A DNA stretch of 64,000 nt from Microtetraspora glauca (GTDB lineage: Bacteria; Actinomycetota; Actinomycetes; Streptomycetales; Streptomycetaceae). Within the stretch, counting starts at the first letter, position 1. Every line of letters starts with the position of its first letter. A model generated the notes under the pieces. The model was given only the letters and a program-made list of their open reading frames with translations, was not told the DNA's origin and did not search any database. Location: positions 1 to 64,000 of the forward strand of contig JOFO01000036.1 in the NCBI GenBank assembly GCA_000721275.1, given 5' to 3'. Shown one piece after another: positions 17,114-24,711 of this stretch. A program made the position numbers and the translations under genes.

Positions 17114-17785
17114 CTACTCGGGCAACGGCTTGAACGCCGGCTTCGCGTCGAGCCCCGCGTCGTTCACGCAACCGAGCTTCCGGACGACGGCGAGGGTGGT
17201 GGAGTGGAGGATGGTGAGGGTGGCCTCGCGGACGGGTACGGTGTCGGGGATCATGTTCCAGCCGACCCTCAAGACGCCCCAGATCCGTGCGGGGCGCTTC
17301 TCGGACCCCGGGAACCGCGGGCTGACGCACCTGACGTAGAGGTGAGCGCCCTCCGACCCGGACAGCGCTTCCACGCCCATGTCGTACGGGTGCAGACCCG
17401 TCGAGTGCTCGTCCCCGTGGAGGTTGATGTCCCTCCAGAATCGGTACTCGACGGTGACCCGGTCCAGCCCACCCGTGGACGGGCTCACTGTGCACAGAGA
17501 ACGCCTGGGTGTCCGTCCCTCGGACACGGGGAAATCCGCGACCAACTGGCGTGCGACCCGCTCCAGACCGCCCGCCGGAACGTCCCCGAACGACTGCGTC
17601 CCCAGCACCGTCTCCAGGGCCCTGGCCGCCTCGGGCGACAGCGTGTCGTCGCACTGCTGCGCGGCTGTGACCCGCTCCGGTTCCGGCTTCTCCGACCCGC
17701 CGCAGGCAGCGGCAAGGAGACACACGGCCAGCGCGAGGACAGCGGTCCTCCGCGTGCTTGCCGCGGACTTCCCGGACAGCCTCAC
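17114..17785 (-). CDS. Lipoprotein, tandem paralogue 2
   Basis: A 223-residue lipoprotein with a longer N-region (two Arg, then VLALAVCLLAAACGG, lipid-attached Cys28) and the same four-cysteine domain as its downstream paralogue. The GTG start is 4 bases from the stop of the 788-residue WXG protein, so the two are tightly coupled. The middle part differs from the paralogue (VEYRFWRDINLHGDEHSTG), which fits two partners diverging in specificity. Pairing of lipoproteins with a putative secreted protein suggests an accessory or immunity role, by analogy only. Confidence 0.83.
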   Translation of the reverse strand: MRLSGKSAASTRRTAVLALAVCLLAAACGGSEKPEPERVTAAQQCDDTLSPEAARALETVLGTQSFGDVPAGGLERVARQLVADFPVSEGRTPRRSLCTVSPSTGGLDRVTVEYRFWRDINLHGDEHSTGLHPYDMGVEALSGSEGAHLYVRCVSPRFPGSEKRPARIWGVLRVGWNMIPDTVPVREATLTILHSTTLAVVRKLGCVNDAGLDAKPAFKPLPE

Positions 17786-17789
17786 GCGA

Positions 17790-20156
17790 TCACCCTGTCT
17801 CCGGCCCGTGGCCGATCTGCCCGGCAAGCAAGTTGCCGTCGGCATACCCGCCTCTCACGGCCGCCTCAAGGTCCACCTCGAAGTTCTCGCTCCCCTGGCC
17901 ACGGTGCGCCTCGGCGAAGTGCTTCACCGGAGAGCCGGCGCTGTGTCTGCCGTCCCGGTAGACACTCTCCTTGTCCTCGTCGACCCTGTCCTCCGTCGCG
18001 TCCTTGTACTCCTTGTTGGCCTTCTCGGACCAGTCTCCGACGACCACCCCCGCCAGCGTCTCCAGAGCGCCGGAGCCTGTGTCGACCGCAAGCGGGACGA
18101 GGATCGCGGCAGCGCCTGCGGCAGCGGCGGTGGCCGGGAGAAAGGCGACACCCGCTGCGATGGCGGCAGTCGCTCCGAACTGCACCCACGCGCCGCGCTC
18201 TTCCTGCGCCTTCTCGTAGTCCTCGATGGCCTTCTCGCCCTCGGCCTTGATCTGCTCCGCCCGTGCCACATCCAGTACGCCCTGGAGTTGTGCCCCGGTG
18301 ACTGCGGCCCTGACGGCTTGGGGCTCGTTGATCCGCCCGTCGGGCCCGGCCTGCGCCTCCAGCACGCTCACCGTATGGAGACGATCCGCCGTGGACATCG
18401 TCGCGTACGCGTCCGGATGCTGCCCCAGAACAGACAGGAAATCGACGGCGGCCCCCTGGCCGAACTTCGGGTGGAGAGCGGCGATGTCGGCGGCTTCCCT
18501 CAGCGACTTGCCCGCTACATCCGGCGCGAACGGAGAGGCGGGACTGTTCTCGGACAACGCCCAGCTCAGGTCGTCGATGTATCCGGCGCCCATGACTCCC
18601 AGGCTGTCGGCGAGCGCCGAGTGGTGCTTCTTCACGAGCTCGGGGTCGCCCCCGTACGTCGCCACCACGTCCGACATGATCTCGGCCGTCGTGGCGTCCC
18701 GGTGCAGTTCGGGGCGAGGGTCGTCCCACGCGTGCCCCAGCGTCGCCGCCTCCAGCGCGTGCCCCAGCGCGTCCGGCATGTAGTCCTTGGCTTTCGCGGC
18801 GTCCTCGCCGGGGGTGTGGTCCGCGAAGGACGCGTACTTCTCGTTGGCGAAGAAGTCGAGGTACTCCCTGACCGCCTTGCCGTCCTTGTCCTTCCCCAGG
18901 TCCAGCGTCCCGCCCACGCTCCCGTCCCGCTCGTACGCCGTCGGTTTGGCCGAGAAGAACTCCTTCGCGGCCTCCGGGCTGTGGCCCAGGGCCTCCAGGA
19001 CCGGGATCACCGGGTCGAAGCCGTGGCCGTTCGTGCCGGACGGGTTGAACGTGCCCTGGGCGCGGGGGCCCATCGTCGTGCGGTCGGGGCGGAAGAGGTC
19101 CGGTTCCTTGGCGTGCAGCTGGGTGACGTGTTCGGCGATGGGGACGAGGAACTTCGGGTGGTAGTCGCCGTGGCGGAGGAGGCCACCGAGGAGCTGGTAG
19201 CCGTACGGGCCGGTGCCGTCGGGTCGGGACGGGAGGGGGACCCGTTCCGTGCCGAGCTTCCGCAGGTCCGCGGACCATTCCCTGGCCCATCCCTCGTCGC
19301 CGCGCGTGGCGTTCGCGAGGTTGAGGCCCAGGTTCCGCTGGAGGGCCTGGACGTCCGCGAGGCGTTGCTCGTCCCGCGCCTGCGAGCCCTGGCCGCCGGT
19401 GTCGGCGGTGAGTTCGCCGAAGAACTCCAGCGCGCCCCTGCTGCCGAGGCGGTCGTAGAAGGTACGGGAGAACCAGCCGACCTTCTGGTTGTCCGCGAGC
19501 AGTTCGTTGAGCTGCCGCAGCTCCGCGTGCGTGAGGTCCCGGCCCTTGCGGGCCAGCGCGACCGCCCGGTCGGCCTCCTCGGCGTCGAGGCTCCGGTACT
19601 TGGGGGCGCTGAAGTCGTGCGCGTCCTTCGTGATGTCGGCGCGCAGGGCGTTGGCGCAGGCCAGGTCGGCGTCGTCGCAGCGTTCGACGACGGCGTCGAC
19701 GCGCGCCTGGAGGGCCGCGATCCGCGCGTTCTCCTTGCGGGCGGCGAGCCCGGCGTCCGGGTCGTGGCGGGCGGCCTCGTCCTCCCTGACCGGTTCGCGC
19801 GCCTCGACCGTGCCGTCGGCCCGTACCACCAGTCCCTGCCCGGGGGCGTCGGTCTCGACGATCCTCACCAGCTCGTCCCTGGCCTTCTTGAACGTCCGGT
19901 AGCCGTCCTCCAGGACCAGGTGGATGCCCTCGGCCGCCTTCGCCGCGTCCGCGAACTCCTTGGCGGTCTTGTCGATGAACGGCTTCGTCACCTCGGCGTT
20001 CAGGCCGCTCCAGTCCTCCGCCCGGGTCTGGTCGGCCATCGTCCGGCGGGCGTCCTCGGCGAGCGCGTCGAGCTTGCGCTTCATCTCGGACCAGCGGTCC
20101 GCCGCGTCCTTCAGCTTGCCGAGCGGTGCCCGGTACACGGCGTCGAAGGTCAGCAC
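17790..20156 (-). CDS. Large WXG-motif protein, type VII secretion effector-like
   Basis: A 788-residue protein. The N-terminal about 100 residues form two long helices around a WXG turn (Trp49-Ser50-Gly51 in AEDWSGLNAEV), the hallmark of ESX/type VII substrates. A long, mostly helical middle follows, with repeats of the form H-P-x-F and Y-x-x-x-x-x-D resembling DUF6571-type actinobacterial proteins. Near the C terminus is one alanine/glycine-rich hydrophobic stretch (about 661-707, with AAIAAGVAFLPATAAAAGAA), then a charged 80-residue tail. There is no Sec or Tat signal. The GTG start has GGAGG 7 bases upstream. It is flanked by a small helical protein and two lipoproteins. The toxin or structural role is not known. 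Confidence 0.75.
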   Translation of the reverse strand: MLTFDAVYRAPLGKLKDAADRWSEMKRKLDALAEDARRTMADQTRAEDWSGLNAEVTKPFIDKTAKEFADAAKAAEGIHLVLEDGYRTFKKARDELVRIVETDAPGQGLVVRADGTVEAREPVREDEAARHDPDAGLAARKENARIAALQARVDAVVERCDDADLACANALRADITKDAHDFSAPKYRSLDAEEADRAVALARKGRDLTHAELRQLNELLADNQKVGWFSRTFYDRLGSRGALEFFGELTADTGGQGSQARDEQRLADVQALQRNLGLNLANATRGDEGWAREWSADLRKLGTERVPLPSRPDGTGPYGYQLLGGLLRHGDYHPKFLVPIAEHVTQLHAKEPDLFRPDRTTMGPRAQGTFNPSGTNGHGFDPVIPVLEALGHSPEAAKEFFSAKPTAYERDGSVGGTLDLGKDKDGKAVREYLDFFANEKYASFADHTPGEDAAKAKDYMPDALGHALEAATLGHAWDDPRPELHRDATTAEIMSDVVATYGGDPELVKKHHSALADSLGVMGAGYIDDLSWALSENSPASPFAPDVAGKSLREAADIAALHPKFGQGAAVDFLSVLGQHPDAYATMSTADRLHTVSVLEAQAGPDGRINEPQAVRAAVTGAQLQGVLDVARAEQIKAEGEKAIEDYEKAQEERGAWVQFGATAAIAAGVAFLPATAAAAGAAAILVPLAVDTGSGALETLAGVVVGDWSEKANKEYKDATEDRVDEDKESVYRDGRHSAGSPVKHFAEAHRGQGSENFEVDLEAAVRGGYADGNLLAGQIGHGPETG

Positions 20157-20178
20157 GGTGTGCCCTCCCCCTCTCTCA

Positions 20179-20218
20179 CGGGAATTGACGGGAATTCGCG
20201 GGAATTGACGGGAATTAC
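20179..20218. repeat. Four tandem CGGGAATT decamers between cassette genes
   Basis: CGGGAATTGA, CGGGAATTCG, CGGGAATTGA and CGGGAATTAC lie head to tail (20179-20188, 20189-20198, 20199-20208, 20209-20218), starting inside the stop codon of the small upstream gene. Ten-base spacing puts every copy on one face of the helix. The copies are also AT-rich compared with the surroundings. They sit 22 bases upstream of the WXG gene start. Confidence 0.8.
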
Positions 20219-20628
20219 TTGAAGCACTCGCTGATCTTGGACACGGAGAGGGAGGCGGAGACCTCCACGTCGTCCTTCGCGTGCGACGCCGCGCTGTAGT
20301 CGAGGTGGTTGGAGATGTGCGCGACCGCGTGCAGCAGGGTGCGGAGCTGGAAGCCCCACGTCTGCTGGACGGTCTGCAGCGCCCCTCCCGTACGGAACCC
20401 GTGGGCGGACAGCGCGGTGGCCGCCTCGTGGCCGTCCATCCGCGCGTGGTTGCCGTCCCGCGCCAGCCGGCCGTGCAGCTCGTACGCCGCGTGGCCGATC
20501 GCCCCGAGGTGGTCCTGCTTCACGGCCAGGTCCACACCGGGACTCCACCGCCCCGGGTCGGCCGACGCCTGGTTCAGCCGCATCGCGGCGGCACCCTTCG
20601 CCGCGGCCCACTCGTCATCGAAGGACAC
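20215..20628 (-). CDS. Small helical protein, first gene of the WXG cassette
   Basis: A 137-residue protein with no signal peptide, mainly alpha-helical: an N-terminal helix (DEWAAAKGAAAMRLNQASAD), a central helix pair and TVQQTWGFQLRTLLHAVAHI. Its size, helical content and position directly before a WXG protein suggest a secretion partner or chaperone of the ESX/LXG-helper kind, although the WXG turn itself is not clear. The C terminus (SASLSVSKISECFK) is short and ends in a Cys-containing tail. I cannot assign it to a named family with confidence. It is the probable promoter-proximal gene of a four-gene operon. Confidence 0.7.
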   Translation of the reverse strand: MSFDDEWAAAKGAAAMRLNQASADPGRWSPGVDLAVKQDHLGAIGHAAYELHGRLARDGNHARMDGHEAATALSAHGFRTGGALQTVQQTWGFQLRTLLHAVAHISNHLDYSAASHAKDDVEVSASLSVSKISECFK

Positions 20629-20920
20629 GTCGCTCCCCGTCCGCCAGTGAGGCCCCGGAGTTTACGCACGCACACGACCACGCACAGACGTACGCGTCGA
20701 GATCCAGCCGCGCGCGGATCGACGGGCCGCCGAGCCACTGCCGGAACGTTCACTCCCGCGATCCGCGCCCCGCGCCCGCGCCCGCGCCCGACTGTGAACG
20801 GCGTGTGGCAGCGCCATTGCGGTCCCGTGGCACACCCCCGCTCCCCCTTGAGCCCCCCTCCGCACGGCCCCTAACGTCGTTCTCGTCGCCGCACCGCGCA
20901 GGAGCGAAGAGCGGCAACAC

Positions 20921-20992
20921 GACCGTGTGCCCGAGTGGTTCAGGGGCTCGTCTGCAAAGCGAGTGACGTCGGTTCGAATCCGACCACGGTCT
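20921..20992 (+). tRNA. tRNA-Cys (GCA)
   Basis: The cloverleaf folds fully: acceptor GACCGTG/CACGGTC (20921-20927, 20985-20991), D arm CCC/GGG, anticodon stem CTCGT/GCGAG with loop CTGCAAA giving anticodon GCA, and T arm GTCGG-TTCGAAT-CCGAC. The discriminator base at 20992 is T, the identity base of tRNA-Cys. CCA is not encoded. Confidence 0.95.
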
Positions 20993-20998
20993 CCGCAC

Positions 20999-21037
20999 CA
21001 CCGCGAGCCGCCTGATCTTCCCAGGCGGCTCGTGGTG
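20999..21037 (+). terminator. Terminator of tRNA-Cys
   Basis: CGAGCCGCCTG (21004-21014) pairs with CAGGCGGCTCG (21022-21032), extended by a G-T and four further pairs to 20999/21037, giving a 16-bp stem with a 7-base loop directly after the tRNA. Confidence 0.8.
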
Positions 21038-21053
21038 TGTCACAGTCCGCCGC

Positions 21054-21437
21054 ATGGACGAGAGAGTCAGACGAAGAGCCGGTGTTCTCGCGGGAGTCGG
21101 GCTGGCCGGGTGGGTGGTGCCCGGGGTGGGCATGGGGGCGGAGACGGCCGACGTGCTGTTCTCCTGGGTGGTCGCGAGCGTCGTGCTGGTGGTGCTGACC
21201 CAGCTGGTGTTCATCGGGCCGTCGGGGCGGGTTCCGGCGCGGATGCTCGCCGTGTTCGGGGCGCTGGGGTTCGTGCAGGACGCGTTGATCTGGTGGCTGT
21301 TGTCCTGGCTGGGGCCGCAGGTGTCGGAGCTGCGGGTGGACGGGTGGGCGGCGGTTCTGCTCGCCGCGCTGGTCACCCGTACCGCCATGGTCGTCGCCTC
21401 GCAGCTGACGTCGCGGACCGAGATCGCGGCGGACTGA
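21054..21437 (+). CDS. Small four-helix membrane protein
   Basis: A 127-residue protein with about four hydrophobic segments: residues 10-28, 34-54, 63-82 (with FVQDALIWWLLSW) and 97-115. No signature of a transporter, enzyme or holin is visible. It begins 16 bases after the tRNA terminator and ends 82 bases before the pseudokinase gene, transcribed in the same direction. Function not recognised. The start ATG gives a short charged N terminus (MDERVRRRAG), consistent with an inside N terminus. Confidence 0.7.
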   Translation: MDERVRRRAGVLAGVGLAGWVVPGVGMGAETADVLFSWVVASVVLVVLTQLVFIGPSGRVPARMLAVFGALGFVQDALIWWLLSWLGPQVSELRVDGWAAVLLAALVTRTAMVVASQLTSRTEIAAD

Positions 21438-21519
21438 CGGCGGGGGCGTCCCGCCGCCTCGGTAGGCTCGTGCCCGCCCCGTCGCCGCGGGGCGTGGACG
21501 ACGGCGGGGGGACGCACAG

Positions 21520-22494
21520 GTGGAGACGGCGCGGGGGCGGGGGGCTGCCGGGGCGTCCGGGCGCATCGGGCCGTACCGGCTGATCACCCGGCTCGATCCG
21601 CCGGGGTCGCCCGCCCTGCCGTGCCGGCGGTTCGTGGCGCGCGGCGCGGACGGCGGGACGGTGCTGCTCGGCGTGGTGCGGTCCGGCGGCGACCCGGTCG
21701 CGTTCGCCGCCGAGGCGGAGGCGGCGCGGCGGCTGCCGGCGCCGTGGTTCGAGCCGGTCGGGCGGGTGTCCGGGGCCGGGGAGCGGCAAGCGTGGTACGC
21801 CTCGCCGTTCCGGCCCGCGCTGCCGCTGCCCGTCGCCCTCGCCGTGCACGGCGGGCCGCTGCCGGAGGCGACCGTACGGGCCGTCGGCGCGGCGCTGGCC
21901 GAGGGGCTGGCCGCCGCGCACGCGCAGGGGTTCACGCACGCCGGGGTCTCGCCCGCCGCCGTGCTGCTGACCGCCGACGGGCCCCGGCTCGGCTGCCACG
22001 GCGCGGTGCGGGCCGCCGGGCCCGACGGCGTGCCGCGCGCCGGTCTGCCGGGGCTCGACCCGGGGTCGCTCGCGCCCGAGCAGGCGACCGGGGGCCGGCC
22101 GCGCCCGCCGGGTGACGTGTTCGCGCTCGGCGCCGTCCTGGCGTACGCCGCGACCGGCCACACCGTCCCGGAGAGCGACGAACTCCCGCCCGCCCTGCGG
22201 GCCGCCGTCCTCTCCTGCCTCACCCGCGACCCGGCGCACCGCCCCACCGCCGCCGCCCTGCTGTCCGCGCTGGCGCCGCCGGCCCCGCACGCGACCGTGC
22301 TGAACTCGGCGGCGTCGCTGCTCGCGCCCGGCTGGCTGCCCGGCCGGGTGGTCGCCGCGCTGGCCCGCCAGTCCGCCGAACTCCTCGCGGCGGAGACCGC
22401 GCCGGATCCCGACGGCGAGGCCGCCCGGCACGTCGCCGGGCTCCCCACGCAAGCCGCTGCCCCTGCCCCTCCGCACGCTCCCAGACGGACCTGA
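21520..22494 (+). CDS. Ser/Thr pseudokinase
   Basis: A 324-residue protein with the Hanks kinase fold but without the catalytic residues. The N lobe begins IGPYRLITRLD but lacks the glycine-rich loop and the VAVK lysine (TVLLGVV). The HRDxKPxN catalytic loop is replaced by HAGVSPAAVLL, and DFG is replaced by LGCHGAV. The C-lobe landmarks LAPEQAT, GDVFALGAVLAYAATG and a conserved Arg in RDPAHRPTA remain. It therefore probably acts as a scaffold or regulator. It starts with GTG after GGGGGGA. Its stop is 5 bases before the next kinase gene, so it likely acts with it. There is no membrane segment. Confidence 0.85.
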   Translation: METARGRGAAGASGRIGPYRLITRLDPPGSPALPCRRFVARGADGGTVLLGVVRSGGDPVAFAAEAEAARRLPAPWFEPVGRVSGAGERQAWYASPFRPALPLPVALAVHGGPLPEATVRAVGAALAEGLAAAHAQGFTHAGVSPAAVLLTADGPRLGCHGAVRAAGPDGVPRAGLPGLDPGSLAPEQATGGRPRPPGDVFALGAVLAYAATGHTVPESDELPPALRAAVLSCLTRDPAHRPTAAALLSALAPPAPHATVLNSAASLLAPGWLPGRVVAALARQSAELLAAETAPDPDGEAARHVAGLPTQAAAPAPPHAPRRT

Positions 22495-22499
22495 AGCCG

Positions 22500-24671
22500 A
22501 TGCTGTCGCCCCTGACCCACGACGACCCCGCCGCGATCGGCGCGTACCGGCTGCTCGCCCGCCTCGGTTCCGGCGGCATGGGCACGGTCTACCTGGGCCG
22601 CTCCCCCGGCGGCCGTACCGTCGCGCTGAAGACGCTGCACGCCCGGCTCGCCGCCGATCCGGTGTTCCGGGGGCGGTTCCGGCTGGAGACGGACGCGGCC
22701 CGGATCATCGGCGGGCGGCACGGTGCGGCCGTCGTGGACGCCGATCCGCTGGCCCAGACGCCGTGGCTGGCGACCGAGTACGTCCTCGGGCCGCCGCTCG
22801 ACCAGGCGGTGCGGCTCGGCGGGCCGCTGCCCGAGCCGACGGTACGGGCGCTGGGCGCGGCGCTCGCCGGGGCGCTCGGGCGGCTGCACGCGTCGGACGT
22901 GGTGCACCGGGACCTGAAGCCGTCGAACGTGCTGGTCACCGCGTACGGGCCGAAGATCATCGACTTCGGCATCGCCCGCGCGGCCGGCGACGACCACCTG
23001 ACCCGCGCGGGCTCGGCGGCCGGCACCCCCGCCTACATGTCGCCGGAGCAGGCGGGCGGTCTCGAACACACCCCGGCCGGCGACGTGTTCGCGCTCGCCG
23101 GGGTGCTGCTCTTCGCCGCCACCGGCCACGGCCCGTTCGGCGCCGGCTCCCCCGCCGACCTGCTGTACCGGGTCCGGTACGCCGAGCCCGACCTCTCCGG
23201 CCTGCCGCCGGCGCTGGTCCCGCTGCTGTCCGCGTGCCTGGCGAAGGACCCGGCGGCCCGCCCCACCACGGACGTGCTCACGGCCCGGCTGCACGACGGG
23301 CAGGGCGAGTTCGCCGACCACCTGCCGCCGGTGGTGCTGGCGGACATCGCCCGCCGGGCCACCGACGTGTGGCTGCCGCTCCCGGACCGGCTGCCGGCCC
23401 CGGAGGGCGACCCGTACGCCGAGACCCGGCCCGCCACCTCCGCCGCCGACGGCCGCCGCCGGTCGTCGCGCCGCCGCTTCCTCGCGCTCGGCGGCGGTGC
23501 GCTGCTCGCCGCCGCCGGGGCGGGCGGCGCGCTGTTCGCGACCCGCGACCGGGAGGCGTCCACCGGCGCGCAGCTGCCGAAGGCCCCACTGCTCGGCGAC
23601 GCCCCCGACTCGCTCTGGAACGCGAACATGGAGCTTCCCGACGCGGCCGACGAGCGCGGCTTCCCGCTGGTGGCGGGCGACCGGGTCGCGGTGCTCGCCG
23701 GGCTCGGCGTCGTCTTCACGGACGCCGGCTCGGGTGAGACGGCGGGCGTCTGCACGGTCGACACCGTGTGGCGGGCCCTCGCCACCGACGGCCGCGAGGT
23801 GTACGTGGTGCCGCGGAAACCGGAGGCCGTCCACCACGACCTGGCGGTGCACACCGTCGACACCGGCCGGTACGCCCTGCGGCAGCCCGGCGTCCGGGTC
23901 CGTGGCCTGAACGCGAACATGTGGACGACGCAGCTCGGCTGCGCCGCCGACGGGGTCGTGTACCTGGCGGGCGCCACCGGGACCCGCGCCGACTTCGGCG
24001 AGGCGGCGATCGTGGCCGTCGACGTGCGCGGCGGACGGGAGCTGTGGCGGACCCGGCCGGTCGATCCGCGGGAGGACACCCCGCCGTTCCTCGGCGCGGC
24101 GGTCCGCGACGGGCGGCTCGTCGCCTTCGAACGCTCCGCCGACCTGCAGAACTTCGCGCCACCGCTGCTGGTCGTCCGGGACGCCGCCACCGGCGCGGTC
24201 CGCTGGAAGCAGCCGGTCCGCTGGGCGTCCGAGCGCCCCTGCCTGGACGGCACGCACGTGTACGTCGGCGGGCCGGACCTGGTCGCGTACCGGCTGGCCG
24301 ACGGGAAGGAGGCGTGGCGGCTGCCGGGAACCGGAAGCGACCCGTACGCGGCGCCCGTCCTGCGCGACGGCACCGTGTACACGGTGTCGGAGCAGGGCGC
24401 GCACGCCGTCGCGGCGGACTCCGGGAAGGAGCGGTGGCGGGAGCGCGCGCCGCAGGACAACCCACCCGCGTACCCCTCGGAGCAGTACCTCGCGATCGGT
24501 CCCGGGCACCTCTTCTACCGCAGCCGGCTGGGCCTGGCCGCGGTCGACCTGGCGACCCGCGCCCGGTCCTGGGTGTACCAGACGGACGCCGGGCATCTCG
24601 TGGAACTCCCCGAGCGGAAGCGGATGTTCGGCGTCGCCTCGGGCTCCCTGCTCGCCCTCCCCCTCGACTGA
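22500..24671 (+). CDS. Ser/Thr kinase with beta-propeller sensor domain
   Basis: A 723-residue receptor-like kinase. The active Hanks domain has GSGGMGTVYLG, Lys44 in VALK, Asp138 in HRDLKPSN and Asp155 in DFG. A linker (260-320) leads to SRRRFLALGGGALLAAAG (323-340), one membrane segment beginning with a twin-arginine-like motif. The outer 370 residues are a PQQ-type beta-propeller with repeats such as VYLAGATG, VAVDVRGGRELWR, LVVRDAATGAVRWK and VYVGGPDLVAYRLADGKEAW. Propeller sensors bind ligands or cell-wall parts. The gene follows the pseudokinase by 5 bases and precedes a paralogous kinase by 40. The phosphorylation target is unknown. Confidence 0.9.
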   Translation: MLSPLTHDDPAAIGAYRLLARLGSGGMGTVYLGRSPGGRTVALKTLHARLAADPVFRGRFRLETDAARIIGGRHGAAVVDADPLAQTPWLATEYVLGPPLDQAVRLGGPLPEPTVRALGAALAGALGRLHASDVVHRDLKPSNVLVTAYGPKIIDFGIARAAGDDHLTRAGSAAGTPAYMSPEQAGGLEHTPAGDVFALAGVLLFAATGHGPFGAGSPADLLYRVRYAEPDLSGLPPALVPLLSACLAKDPAARPTTDVLTARLHDGQGEFADHLPPVVLADIARRATDVWLPLPDRLPAPEGDPYAETRPATSAADGRRRSSRRRFLALGGGALLAAAGAGGALFATRDREASTGAQLPKAPLLGDAPDSLWNANMELPDAADERGFPLVAGDRVAVLAGLGVVFTDAGSGETAGVCTVDTVWRALATDGREVYVVPRKPEAVHHDLAVHTVDTGRYALRQPGVRVRGLNANMWTTQLGCAADGVVYLAGATGTRADFGEAAIVAVDVRGGRELWRTRPVDPREDTPPFLGAAVRDGRLVAFERSADLQNFAPPLLVVRDAATGAVRWKQPVRWASERPCLDGTHVYVGGPDLVAYRLADGKEAWRLPGTGSDPYAAPVLRDGTVYTVSEQGAHAVAADSGKERWRERAPQDNPPAYPSEQYLAIGPGHLFYRSRLGLAAVDLATRARSWVYQTDAGHLVELPERKRMFGVASGSLLALPLD

Positions 24672-24711
24672 TCCGCCTCTCCCGGCCCCGCGACAAGGAC
24701 GTGACCCGACC

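Noticed and set aside
17790..20156. Phage tail or polymorphic RHS toxin
   Set aside because: No YD or RHS repeats, no tail-fibre features and no phage genes nearby; the WSG turn and lipoprotein partners fit a type VII-like cassette better.
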